The notes under the pieces were generated by a model, which was not told the origin of the DNA, made no database searches, and saw only the letters and a list, made by a program, of their open reading frames with translations. Below are positions 1 to 6,504 of a stretch of DNA of 10,169 nucleotides, piece by piece (position 1 is the first letter of the stretch; each line of letters opens with the position of its first letter). Position numbers and translations under genes: made by a program. The DNA is from a bacterium (lineage in GTDB: Bacteria; Bacteroidota; Bacteroidia; Cytophagales; Thermonemataceae): contig JANYGM010000010.1 in NCBI GenBank assembly GCA_025362415.1, positions 1 through 10,169 on the forward strand, read 5' to 3'.

Positions 1-395
1 ACATTTGTGTAAGTTTTATATAACGGTAAAGTATATTGAAAATCCTTATCATATTTACTCAAAGATAAATCTCCGTAATAATATTTGAAATTATAGTTGT
101 AAGAATATGATTTTTTTGTATCACACTGTTTGACAGTAAAAAGCATTTTTTTATCTGTGTTTGCACTTACCAAAAATGTCCTTTCTTTTGTATCACAAAG
201 GTTTTTTACATTACTGAACGTGATTTTAAGCGTAAGTGGGCAAGGAAACGTATTTGTTACATAAATATCAATACTTTTATCTGCTTGTTTTTCATCAAAA
301 ACATCAACTTTGAAATCTTGTGCAAAAGCATTAGACAAGAAAATAAAAGAGATGAAAATGGTAATAAAAATGATTTTTGTAAGATTATTTTTCAT
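1..395 (-). CDS. secreted protein, N-terminal part; resembles the N-terminal domain of Bacteroidota M23 peptidases (partial)
   Basis: The reading frame starts with ATG at 395 and stays open for 131 codons to the window edge, so the C-terminus is missing. Residues 1-25 form a signal peptide: KNN near the start, a hydrophobic core of Ile/Phe, then a cleavage site after NAFA before QDF. The mature part has paired cysteines around TFPCPLTLKIT and VKNLCDTKE, a third cysteine in VKQCDTKKS, and an aromatic stretch SYNYNFKYYYGD, and it ends near the edge in FQYTLPLYKTYTN. From memory of the family, this beta-rich pattern ending in a Y-x-LP-x-x-K-x-Y segment precedes the LytM/M23 metallopeptidase domain in many Bacteroidota proteins; the peptidase domain itself would lie outside the window. 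The protein is probably exported to the periplasm or beyond. Signal peptide and frame are directly visible; the M23 assignment is an inference from a short stretch. Confidence 0.6.
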   Translation of the reverse strand, partial: MKNNLTKIIFITIFISFIFLSNAFAQDFKVDVFDEKQADKSIDIYVTNTFPCPLTLKITFSNVKNLCDTKERTFLVSANTDKKMLFTVKQCDTKKSYSYNYNFKYYYGDLSLSKYDKDFQYTLPLYKTYTN

Positions 396-436
396 TGTAA
401 GTAGCTTTATATAATTAGTTTATGTTTGAGAAATAT

Positions 437-444
437 CAAAAATA
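437..444 (-). promoter_or_regulatory. candidate -7 box (TAnnTTTG) for the gene starting at 395
   Basis: On the minus strand this reads TATTTTTG, a full match to the Bacteroidota -7 consensus TAnnTTTG, about 42 bases upstream of the ATG. No convincing -33 TTG box is seen at the usual distance, so this is only a candidate. Confidence 0.3.
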
Positions 445-467
445 GAGGTAATTAGTTAAATATGTAT

Positions 468-513
468 TATTTTGTATTCATTCATAATTCACAATTAAAA
501 ATTAAAAATTACT
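468..513 (-). repeat. 46-bp interspersed repeat, copy 1, directly after the LRR gene stop
   Basis: Read on the minus strand, this 46-bp stretch matches 7869-7914 on the plus strand at 42 of 46 positions without gaps. The last 29 bases (core AATTGTGAATTRTGAATG followed by AATACAAAATA) match at 28 of 29. It starts five bases after the TAA of the LRR gene and has the same orientation relative to that gene as the second copy has to the YHYH gene. It codes for nothing. It lies in the 122-bp gap between the LRR and M23-like genes. Confidence 0.75.
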
Positions 514-517
514 TATG

Positions 518-1759
518 TTAAAGTAGTCCTTCGTTTTTTAAAAACGAACGTATATTGCCAAAAAGTTGTGTTTTATTTGAATTTAAAATGTCGTCTGGAA
601 TAATTGTCGTGGGATTTTGGCATAAAGATAAACGGGAAAGATTAGGAAAGTTGCACGAAACAAGGAAAGCTACATCTTTATCATCAAGAATATTATAGCA
701 TAAAAATAAGGTTTCCAATGATTTGAGGTTTCTAAAAACTTCAACATTAGTAATATTATTCTCAATCAAATATAATTTTTTCAAATTTCTAAGATTTCTT
801 AAACTATCAATGTAGAGAATTTTGTTAAAATTCAAATTCAAAGTATCAAGTTGAGAGAGCCTTTCCAACGAGGTAATATCCTCTATCTTATTAAATTCCG
901 CTATTAACGTCTTCAAATTAAACAAATTACCAACCACGCTAATATCTCTAATTTCATTTCTATTCATATCTAAATATACGAGATTAGTAAGGTTTTTGAG
1001 TGCATAAACATCAGAGATATTATTTGAACCTAAATCTAGCGTTTGCAAAGCCGCTAACCTTCCCAGTCCGTTGATGTCATTAATTTTATTATGAGATAAG
1101 TTGAGCGTTTGTAAGTATCTAAGCGTTGTGAGAGGATTTATATTTTGTATTTTGTTGCCTTGCGCATAAATACATTTTAAATTTTTCAAATTCTCCAAAA
1201 AATCCACATTTTCAATACCATTCCAAGAAATGGACAACCAATTCAAACGAGTTAGGGCTGATAAATAACTAACATCTGTAACACGTTGTGTACTTATATT
1301 TAGTTGTTCTAATGTTTTTAGATTTTGTAATATCTCAATATTTTTCAGGTAACAATTAGTAGAAATATCTAAAATTCGTAAATTTTGAAGGTTTTTAAGG
1401 CAATCAATAGTTTCCAAAATATTATTACTCAAATCCAAATACTCCAAAAGTGGCAAATCTTGGAGTGCATTTATTTCTTTTAAGCCTAAATTTTTGCAAA
1501 CTAATTTTTTAAGGTTTTTTAACTTAGCAAATTCCTGCGGAATAGCAGTAATTTTATTGGTTTTTTGTGTGTTATTGTAAGTGCTATCTGCATTTTGGTA
1601 CTCAAACCAAGGGTTACTCAAATTGAGTTCTTCCAAGTGAACACACTCAAAAAGTTCTGGAATATTGCTAAAATCAATTAAACCACATTTACCCAAATCA
1701 AGTTGTTTTTCTTGGTTTTTGAGGTTTTCAGCAATAAGTTTTTTGGCTATTTCAGACAT
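518..1759 (-). CDS. leucine-rich-repeat protein, SDS22-like repeats with ROCO-style caps
   Basis: The product is 413 residues with no signal peptide or membrane segment, so probably cytoplasmic. The N-cap (about residues 5-55) has the pattern A-x-x-L-I-x-E-N followed by LDLGKCGL and LEELNLSNPW, which I know from the start of LRR arms in ROCO (Roc-COR) proteins of Bacteroidota and cyanobacteria. From about residue 80 to 365 there are at least eleven back-to-back 22-residue repeats of the form LxxLxLxxNxIxxIxxLxxL, the SDS22/internalin class, giving a curved binding solenoid. The C-cap contains LSLCQNPTTIIPDDIL and GNIRSFLK, like the segment that normally leads from the LRR into the Roc GTPase, but the protein stops there: there is no GTPase, TIR or kinase domain. 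The likely role is protein binding, partner unknown. It lies downstream of the valS remnant and a hairpin, and is probably transcribed on its own. No clear promoter box was found. Confidence 0.85.
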   Translation of the reverse strand: MSEIAKKLIAENLKNQEKQLDLGKCGLIDFSNIPELFECVHLEELNLSNPWFEYQNADSTYNNTQKTNKITAIPQEFAKLKNLKKLVCKNLGLKEINALQDLPLLEYLDLSNNILETIDCLKNLQNLRILDISTNCYLKNIEILQNLKTLEQLNISTQRVTDVSYLSALTRLNWLSISWNGIENVDFLENLKNLKCIYAQGNKIQNINPLTTLRYLQTLNLSHNKINDINGLGRLAALQTLDLGSNNISDVYALKNLTNLVYLDMNRNEIRDISVVGNLFNLKTLIAEFNKIEDITSLERLSQLDTLNLNFNKILYIDSLRNLRNLKKLYLIENNITNVEVFRNLKSLETLFLCYNILDDKDVAFLVSCNFPNLSRLSLCQNPTTIIPDDILNSNKTQLFGNIRSFLKNEGLL

Positions 1760-1778
1760 AAATTTATTTTTCTAGTTT

Positions 1779-1811
1779 AAAGAAGACTTCATTTGAAACG
1801 AAGCCTTCTTT
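1779..1811 (-). terminator. hairpin terminator, probably the original valS terminator
   Basis: A 12-bp stem (arms 1779-1790 and 1800-1811) encloses a 9-nt loop. On the minus-strand RNA all twelve pairs form, one as G-U; on the plus strand that pair is an A-C mismatch. This suggests it serves minus-strand transcription coming from the valS 3' end copy just upstream. Its U run is short, but the 3' arm itself ends in UUU. It separates the toxin/valS-remnant transcript from the LRR gene. Confidence 0.6.
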
Positions 1812-1818
1812 TTAGGTT

Positions 1819-1960
1819 TTACAAACTATTATTCAAATCATTTTCCAAAGATTTAATTTTGGTTTCTGCATCTGCTAGTTTTTTGCGTTCATTTTCAATG
1901 ATTTTGGGCTTGGCATTGGCAACAAATTTCTCATTAGAAAGTTTTTTCAAAACGCCCTCT
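1819..1960 (-). pseudogene. displaced copy of the valS 3' end (46 sense codons plus stop)
   Basis: This 142-bp block matches the end of valS (2647-2788) at 134 of 142 positions with no gaps, including a stop codon at the same place. The frame is open throughout and would encode the C-terminal coiled coil of valyl-tRNA synthetase, ending DLNNSL instead of DLNNNM. The eight changes fall in seven codons: five replace an amino acid (S to G, E to K, A to T, N to S, M to L) and two are silent, a ratio expected without selection. There is no start codon or gene body, so it is a remnant rather than a gene. The toxin stop codon (1959-1961) straddles its right edge, and the hairpin at 1779-1811 follows its stop. 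It probably marks the old end of valS, pushed away when the toxin-antitoxin pair arrived; a local duplication is the alternative. Confidence 0.9.
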
Positions 1961-2318
1961 AGAAAATCAAATCATTATTTTCTTCTTCTAAAACATCATC
2001 AATAATGCTTTTGAGGTATTTTTTTGAGATACTAGCTATTTCTGATTTGTCATAAATAGTGATAAGATAGACTTTTGTATCTTCTTGCGCAATATCTACA
2101 AGATAGGTTACTACTCTAAATCCACCACTTTTACCTTTTCCTTTGCTTTCAGAAGCCAAACGGATTTTATAAATATTATCTCCTAGATGTGTGCCTAATT
2201 GCGGGTTTTCTGCAAGTTCTTGAAATAAATCATCTAATTCTCCACGTAAAGAAAGAAATTTCTTTTTCAATTTTTTGGCATTTCTCAAAAAATTGGTACT
2301 AATCCTTATCAAATTCAT
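1959..2318 (-). CDS. RelE/ParE-superfamily toxin of a type II toxin-antitoxin pair
   Basis: The product is 119 residues. Residues 1-50 contain the helical start (FLRNAKKLKKK) and LAENPQLGTHLGDNIY. Residues 51-72 carry KIRLASESKGKGKSGGFRV, a glycine/lysine-rich strand pair typical of RelE-like toxins annotated in Bacteroidota, followed by VVTYLVD and YLITIYDKSE. Members are usually ribosome-dependent mRNA nucleases or gyrase inhibitors; which applies here cannot be told from the sequence. The start at 2318 overlaps the antitoxin gene by 20 bases, so translation is probably coupled. The C-terminal tail after DDVLEEE (NNDLIF) runs up to the valS remnant, and the TAG stop uses two bases of that remnant, so the original toxin end may have been slightly different. 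The whole pair sits between two copies of the valS 3' end. Confidence 0.85.
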   Translation of the reverse strand: MNLIRISTNFLRNAKKLKKKFLSLRGELDDLFQELAENPQLGTHLGDNIYKIRLASESKGKGKSGGFRVVTYLVDIAQEDTKVYLITIYDKSEIASISKKYLKSIIDDVLEEENNDLIF

Positions 2319-2559
2319 TGAAAAATTCTTTTATGTCCATCATTTTATGTTTTTCTTCCTTGTGCGCTTTGACTTCCAGCAATCCAAAGCGTATTTGTTC
2401 TAAAACAGATACATTAAGGTCTTCTTCAGAGTAATCAAAACCGTTTTCAGCGCAAGGTTTTTGCTTAATTTTCTGACGCACTTTCTGTTGTTCTTCTGGC
2501 TGAAGTTTGTAAAACAGCTTTACAACATCTTCTGCACTATATTTTTCTTGGATGTTCAT
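2299..2559 (-). CDS. antitoxin partner of the RelE/ParE-like toxin
   Basis: This 86-residue, charged, soluble protein lies directly upstream of the toxin and overlaps it by 20 bases, the usual antitoxin-first order. It has a helical N-terminal half (AEDVVKLFYKLQPEEQQKVRQ) and an acidic, lysine-rich C-terminal half ending FFNEFDKD, the part that in such proteins typically wraps the toxin. I see no clear helix-turn-helix or ribbon-helix-helix motif, so DNA binding is not shown. The family is not recognised with certainty; the role rests on position, size and overlap. It starts 87 bp after the valS stop, so it could be expressed by read-through from valS as well as from its own promoter. Confidence 0.75.
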   Translation of the reverse strand: MNIQEKYSAEDVVKLFYKLQPEEQQKVRQKIKQKPCAENGFDYSEEDLNVSVLEQIRFGLLEVKAHKEEKHKMMDIKEFFNEFDKD

Positions 2560-2569
2560 ATTGATAATA

Positions 2570-2625
2570 TTTAGTATTTTTAATTAAAACAAGCAAATAA
2601 ACTTTTGAGTTCTTAGGATACTAAA
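2570..2625. promoter_or_regulatory. inverted repeat upstream of the toxin-antitoxin pair, possible operator
   Basis: The arms TTTAGTAT (2570-2577) and ATACTAAA (2618-2625) are perfect reverse complements 40 bp apart in the 87-bp gap between valS and the antitoxin. On the minus strand a near match to the -7 box (TTTATTTG, one mismatch to TAnnTTTG) lies between them. Type II pairs commonly repress themselves through such sites. In DNA this AT-rich, 8-bp arms can arise by chance. Confidence 0.25.
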
Positions 2626-2646
2626 ATTATTTATTTACTTTATTTC

Positions 2647-5418
2647 TTACATATTATTATTCAAATCATTTTCCAAAGATTTAATTTTGGCTTCTGCATC
2701 TGCTAGTTTTTTGCGCTCATTTTCAATGATTTCTGGCTTGGCATTGGCAACAAATTTCTCATTAGAAAGTTTTTTCAAAACACTCTCTTTGAAACCTTTT
2801 TGGTATTCCAAATCCTTTTTTATTTGTTCCGAATCAACTTTTACATCAATTTGAGCAAAAAACTCATCTGTTGTTACCAAAAATTTCATACCTGTACTTG
2901 CTTGCGCATTTGCATACGTGAGCGTTGTACTCGTGAGTTTTTGGAGAATATTATGCCATTTCTGATAAACAGACGTATTTTTTTCTGTTTTGATAATAAT
3001 ATCAAAATTTGCTTTTGGTGAAAGTCCATTAGCATTGCGTACATTGCGTACCTGCGTAACCGCTTCAAAAATAAGACTAGCATCAGCTAAAATAGCTTTG
3101 TCAAACTCCTTGATTTCTGGGTAGTTAGCTACACAAATACTTTCATTTTCTTTCCTTTCAGAAATATTTTGCCACACTTCCTCCGTAATAAAGGGCATAA
3201 AAGGGTGCAAAACTCTCAAAAGATTATCCAAAAAGCCTATTGCTTGCTCGTAAGTAGCTTTATCAAGTGGTTTTTCGTATTCTGGCTTAATTATTTCCAA
3301 ATAATAAGCGCAAAAGTCGTCCCAAAACAACTTATAAATAGTTTGCAAAGCCTCCGACATACGGTATTTTGTGTAATGGTCTTCTATTTCTGCTACTCTT
3401 TCAGAAAATCTTGCTTCAAACCATTTTCCTGCAAGTATATTAGTGGCTGGTTGCGCTAGAATAGCGTTATCAACTATCTCAAAACCTTTTAGAAGTCTAA
3501 GCGCATTCCAAATTTTATTAGTAAAATTGCGTCCTTGTTTACATAAATCAGAGTTGTGAGAATTTGGGTCAAGTGCAAAAGCATCAATATCTTCCTGCTT
3601 TGTTGATGCTGGAACGTCAGTGTCAAAAGTTAAATCATTTCCTGCACCACTATTAAAAAGCACGCCAAAACGCACACCATCAGCACTATACATTTCCATT
3701 AGGCGCAAAGCATCAGGAGAATTGCCTAGTTGCTTAGACATTTTTCTGCCAAGTCTGTCCCTAATCAAGCCTGTAAAATAAACATCTTTAAACGGCATTT
3801 CCTGCTTAAATTCGTAGCCCGCCATTATCATACGTGCCACCCAAAAGAAGATAATATCAAAACCCGTAACCAAAACATTAGTAGGATAATAATATTTAAT
3901 ATCCTCATTATCAGGGTTTTTAAATCCGTCAAAAACAGAAATAGGCCACAACCACGAACTAAACCAAGTATCCAAAACATCTTCATCTTGTCTTAAATCA
4001 TTGATATTATAAAGTTTTGGAATTCCAATTTCAGGAATATTTCCTCTTTCGTATGCTTGCAAATAGCCTGAAATGTCTGTAATGCCATTATTCGCAATCA
4101 ATAAGGCTTCTTCTTTGGTTTTAGCAATGATAAGTTCACCATTTGGAAGATAATACGCAGGAATTTGTTGTCCCCACCACAACTGACGAGAAATACACCA
4201 ATCTTTTGGGTTATCCAACCAAGAACGGTACATATTTTTAAACTTATCAGGGAAAAAACGGATAGCATCATTCATTACGTTTTCTAACGCAGGTTTTGCT
4301 ATATCTTCCATTTTTAGCCACCATTGCATAGAAAGTTTAGGCTCAATAACTGCTCCTGTACGTTCAGAAGTACCCACTTGATTTTTATATTCTTCCACTT
4401 TCTCCACCTGACCAAGTGCCTCCAAATCCTTTACAATCTCTTTTCTGACAAAAAACCTATCCTTCCCAACGTATTTAGGTATTCCTACGTTTTCAGACAT
4501 AGTGCCATCATCAGAAATAGTGTCTATTACTGCCAAGTTAAACTTTTGCCCAAGTGCATAATCATTTACGTCATGTGCAGGCGTAACTTTGAGCGCACCT
4601 GTCCCAAACTCAATGTCAATATAATCATCAAAAACAACAGGTACAAGCCTATTCACCAATGGAATAATCACTTTTTTGCCTTTTAGATGCGTATAACGGG
4701 CATCATTTGGATTTACACAAACGCCTGTATCACCAGGAATAGTTTCTGGGCGCACTGTGGCAATAGTAATAAAATCAGTTGTAGCATTTCCGTTGTCATC
4801 TGCAATAAAATACTTGATATACACCATTTTAGACTGGCTTTCTTTGAAAATAACTTCTTCATCAGAAAGCGCAGTTTTGCCCTGTGGGTCCCAGTTTACC
4901 ATTCTCACTCCTCTATAAATTAGTCCTTTTTTGTGGAGATGAATAAAGCTATCCAAAACGGCATCAGAAAGGTCTTTTTCCATTGTGAAACGGGTTCTAT
5001 CCCAATCACAAGACGCTCCTAATTTTTTTAGTTGCTCTAAAATAATTCCTCCATATTTATCTTTCCACTCAAAAGCGTATTTTAAAAATTCTTCACGAGA
5101 AATATCTTTTTTCTCTATTCCTTTGGATTTGAGCAAATTAACTACTTTTGCTTCTGTTGCAATAGAAGCGTGGTCTGTTCCTGGCACCCAACAAGCATTG
5201 TAGCCTTGCATACGAGCGTGCCTAATAAGTGCATCTTGTATGGTAACATTGAGCATATGCCCCATATGTAATACGCCTGTTACGTTGGGAGGCGGTATTA
5301 CAATGGTAAAAGGTTTTTTGGTGCTATCTGGTTTTGAGGCAAAAAACTTATTTTTGAGCCAATGGGCGTACCATTTGCTTTCAACTTGTGAAGGGTCGTA
5401 TTTAGAAGAAATTTCCAT
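2647..5418 (-). CDS. valS: valyl-tRNA synthetase (ValRS)
   Basis: The product, 923 residues, charges tRNA-Val with valine in the cytoplasm and edits mischarged threonine. It is a class I synthetase: the HIGH motif appears as HMGH at residues 51-54 within PPNVTGVLHMGHMLN, and the KMSKS loop as KMSKQ at 559-563 within GRKMSKQLGNSPD, the usual variant in this family. The inserted CP1 editing domain shows TVRPET at 221-226 and VTPAHD at 278-283. The anticodon-binding helical domain follows (about 650-800), and the C-terminal coiled coil (about 860-920) ends in SLENDLNNNM. All elements are present and no frame break is seen. It starts at 5418, about 22 bases after the predicted transcript start. 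No hairpin follows its stop at 2647; the nearest one lies beyond the toxin-antitoxin pair, after the duplicated 3' end. Confidence 0.98.
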   Translation of the reverse strand: MEISSKYDPSQVESKWYAHWLKNKFFASKPDSTKKPFTIVIPPPNVTGVLHMGHMLNVTIQDALIRHARMQGYNACWVPGTDHASIATEAKVVNLLKSKGIEKKDISREEFLKYAFEWKDKYGGIILEQLKKLGASCDWDRTRFTMEKDLSDAVLDSFIHLHKKGLIYRGVRMVNWDPQGKTALSDEEVIFKESQSKMVYIKYFIADDNGNATTDFITIATVRPETIPGDTGVCVNPNDARYTHLKGKKVIIPLVNRLVPVVFDDYIDIEFGTGALKVTPAHDVNDYALGQKFNLAVIDTISDDGTMSENVGIPKYVGKDRFFVRKEIVKDLEALGQVEKVEEYKNQVGTSERTGAVIEPKLSMQWWLKMEDIAKPALENVMNDAIRFFPDKFKNMYRSWLDNPKDWCISRQLWWGQQIPAYYLPNGELIIAKTKEEALLIANNGITDISGYLQAYERGNIPEIGIPKLYNINDLRQDEDVLDTWFSSWLWPISVFDGFKNPDNEDIKYYYPTNVLVTGFDIIFFWVARMIMAGYEFKQEMPFKDVYFTGLIRDRLGRKMSKQLGNSPDALRLMEMYSADGVRFGVLFNSGAGNDLTFDTDVPASTKQEDIDAFALDPNSHNSDLCKQGRNFTNKIWNALRLLKGFEIVDNAILAQPATNILAGKWFEARFSERVAEIEDHYTKYRMSEALQTIYKLFWDDFCAYYLEIIKPEYEKPLDKATYEQAIGFLDNLLRVLHPFMPFITEEVWQNISERKENESICVANYPEIKEFDKAILADASLIFEAVTQVRNVRNANGLSPKANFDIIIKTEKNTSVYQKWHNILQKLTSTTLTYANAQASTGMKFLVTTDEFFAQIDVKVDSEQIKKDLEYQKGFKESVLKKLSNEKFVANAKPEIIENERKKLADAEAKIKSLENDLNNNM

Positions 5419-5446
5419 TTATTTTATTGCTTATGTTTAGAGATGC

Positions 5447-5483
5447 CAAAACTACAAAAAAATAATGAATATAAAAATGCAAA
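5447..5483 (-). promoter_or_regulatory. candidate housekeeping promoter of valS
   Basis: On the minus strand TAGTTTTG (5454-5447) matches the Bacteroidota -7 consensus TAnnTTTG exactly, and TTTG (5483-5480) could be the -33 box. The 25-bp spacing is longer than usual. The transcript would begin about 20 bases before the valS ATG. Confidence 0.45.
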
Positions 5484-5496
5484 TCAGTTACTTACG

Positions 5497-5538
5497 AACT
5501 TTCCAAAATTTTTAAAACTTTTGGAAAGTTATTTTTTT
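5497..5538 (+). terminator. perfect 12-bp hairpin followed by seven T, in the divergent region
   Basis: The arms AACTTTCCAAAA (5497-5508) and TTTTGGAAAGTT (5519-5530) pair perfectly around a 10-nt loop and are followed on the plus strand by ATTTTTTT. This is the shape of an intrinsic terminator for plus-strand transcription. It is oddly placed: there is no plus-strand gene to its left, only valS running the other way, and it ends one base before the ECF-like promoter motif. It may stop antisense transcription out of valS, insulate the sigma promoter, or end a small RNA. It lies upstream of the predicted valS promoter and so would not be in the valS leader. Confidence 0.6.
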
Positions 5539-5539
5539 G

Positions 5540-5573
5540 TAAACAAAGGATTTGCAGATAATTTTTCGTCTAA
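5540..5573 (+). promoter_or_regulatory. two-box ECF-like promoter motif upstream of the sigma factor operon
   Basis: The upstream box TAAACAAAGGATTT (5540-5553) and the downstream box TTTTCGTCTAA (5563-5573) recur with the same spacing at 6957-6990 (26 of 34 positions identical, 22 of 25 within the boxes). AAGG is 17 bases from CGTC in both copies, and CGTC cores are common in -10 elements of ECF sigma factors. The 5' leader would be about 80 bases. Autoregulation by the sigma factor encoded next door is the inference. Confidence 0.55.
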
Positions 5574-5621
5574 AAATATGAAAACGACAGAAAATAAAAA
5601 TATGTAAAAAAAACAACTAAC

Positions 5622-5633
5622 TTTCGTCTAAAA
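5622..5633 (+). promoter_or_regulatory. second CGTCTAAAA box close to the sigma gene start
   Basis: TTTCGTCTAAAA is an exact 12-base repeat of 5564-5575, placed 58 bases further downstream and 24 bases before the sigma ATG. It lacks the AAGG box at the matching distance, though TGTAAAA (5603-5609) could serve as a -35. It is either a second, closer promoter or a decayed copy. Confidence 0.35.
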
Positions 5634-5657
5634 TAAATAGCTAAATGGTTTAAATCA

Positions 5658-6197
5658 ATGGTTTTTAAAGATATATTTCACTCCTATAACAAATTGGTGT
5701 TCAATGTGGCTTTGCATTATGTGCAAAACAAAGAAGATGCAGAGGAAATCACACAAGATGTTTTTGTGAAAATTCATAAGAAATTAGACTCATTTCAGCA
5801 AAAATCTACTGTCAAAACTTGGATATACCGCATTGCTATTAACCAATCTTTGGATTTTATTAAGGCACAAAAAACTCAAAAAAGAAGTTTTCTTTCTTCA
5901 TTATTTAGTATCAATAACGAAAAGAAAAATATTGATGTACCACATTTTAACCATCCAGGTGTGCAGATGGAACAAAAAGAAGCACTAGAAAATATTTTTA
6001 GTGCTATCAATAAGTTGCCAGATAACCAAAAAACTGTTATTATATTACTAAAAATAGAACAAAAAAATCAAGAAGAAACAGCCCTAATAATGGAGATTAG
6101 TATAAAAGCAGTGGAGGCACTTTTTCAGCGTGCTAAGAAAAATTTAGCTAATTTATTAAACAATATAAAAGAAAATGAAAATGAATATTTACAATAA
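5658..6197 (+). CDS. ECF-type RNA polymerase sigma factor
   Basis: The product is 179 residues, the normal length for an extracytoplasmic-function sigma factor, with only regions 2 and 4. Region 2 (about 5-75) includes the polymerase-binding and -10-melting segment DAEEITQDVFVKIHKKL (27-43) and TVKTWIYRIAINQSLDFIK. A linker at 76-105 is rich in Ser and Asn. Region 4 (about 107-168) has INKLPDNQKTVIILLKIEQ and a helix-turn-helix, roughly 136-160, ending VEALFQRAKKNLANLL, which reads the -35 box. The next gene overlaps its end by 23 bases and encodes a small membrane protein, the arrangement expected for a sigma/anti-sigma pair. Two CGTC boxes upstream suggest autoregulation, with a matching promoter before the YHYH gene as a likely target. 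Confidence 0.95.
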   Translation: MVFKDIFHSYNKLVFNVALHYVQNKEDAEEITQDVFVKIHKKLDSFQQKSTVKTWIYRIAINQSLDFIKAQKTQKRSFLSSLFSINNEKKNIDVPHFNHPGVQMEQKEALENIFSAINKLPDNQKTVIILLKIEQKNQEETALIMEISIKAVEALFQRAKKNLANLLNNIKENENEYLQ

Positions 6198-6504
6198 TAA
6201 TGCTCATAATCAAGCTGATAATGATGACTTGGAGCAAGTATTCCAAAAACTAGCAACTATTGAACAAGTAGAAACTTCCACAGGCTTATATACTTCAATT
6301 GTGGATAATTTGTACACATCAATTACAAATAAGATTAAAAAACAAGAAATGATAAGTTTGGTTTGGATAAGAACAATGGCAGCCATACTTATATTGTTTT
6401 TTTCATTTGAAATAATAATAGTAGGAAAAAAATATTATGCAAATACTTCTACTAACTTAGAAAAACTTGTTAGTACAAACCCTAATACTCTTTATGATGA
6501 ATAA
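6175..6504 (+). CDS. single-TM membrane protein, probable anti-sigma factor
   Basis: This 109-residue protein has a soluble N-terminal part (LEQVFQKLATIE then STGLYTSIVDNL) and one hydrophobic segment at about 62-83 (SLVWIRTMAAILILFFSFEI), followed by a short 25-residue tail. The pattern of a short cytoplasmic domain plus one membrane helix directly after an ECF sigma gene fits an anti-sigma factor that holds the sigma at the membrane. I see no zinc-binding HxxxCxxC motif, so it is not a ZAS-type anti-sigma; small proteins of this kind are common after ECF genes in Bacteroidota. The start at 6175 overlaps the sigma gene by 23 bases; ATG at 6181 in the same frame is equally possible. Its stop overlaps the start of the Spy/CpxP-like gene, so the three genes are probably translated in a coupled way. 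Confidence 0.7.
   Translation: MKMNIYNNNAHNQADNDDLEQVFQKLATIEQVETSTGLYTSIVDNLYTSITNKIKKQEMISLVWIRTMAAILILFFSFEIIIVGKKYYANTSTNLEKLVSTNPNTLYDE

Noticed and set aside
1793..2005. Plus-strand open frame of 70 codons over the hairpin and valS remnant
   Set aside because: It lies antisense to the remnant and toxin end, has no family resemblance, and exists only because the opposite strand codes in a low-GC region.
3730..3744. KMSKQ in place of KMSKS in ValRS as a possible active-site defect
   Set aside because: KMSKQLGNSPD is a normal form in valyl-tRNA synthetases of this group; the lysines are kept.
2800..5440. Several plus-strand open frames of 66-120 codons inside valS
   Set aside because: All are antisense to a fully intact valS with strong motifs; their translations are Cys/Phe/His-rich and resemble nothing.
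5497..5538. T-box or other leader attenuator for valS
   Set aside because: The hairpin faces the plus strand, lies upstream of the likely valS promoter, and no specifier loop or T-box sequence is visible.
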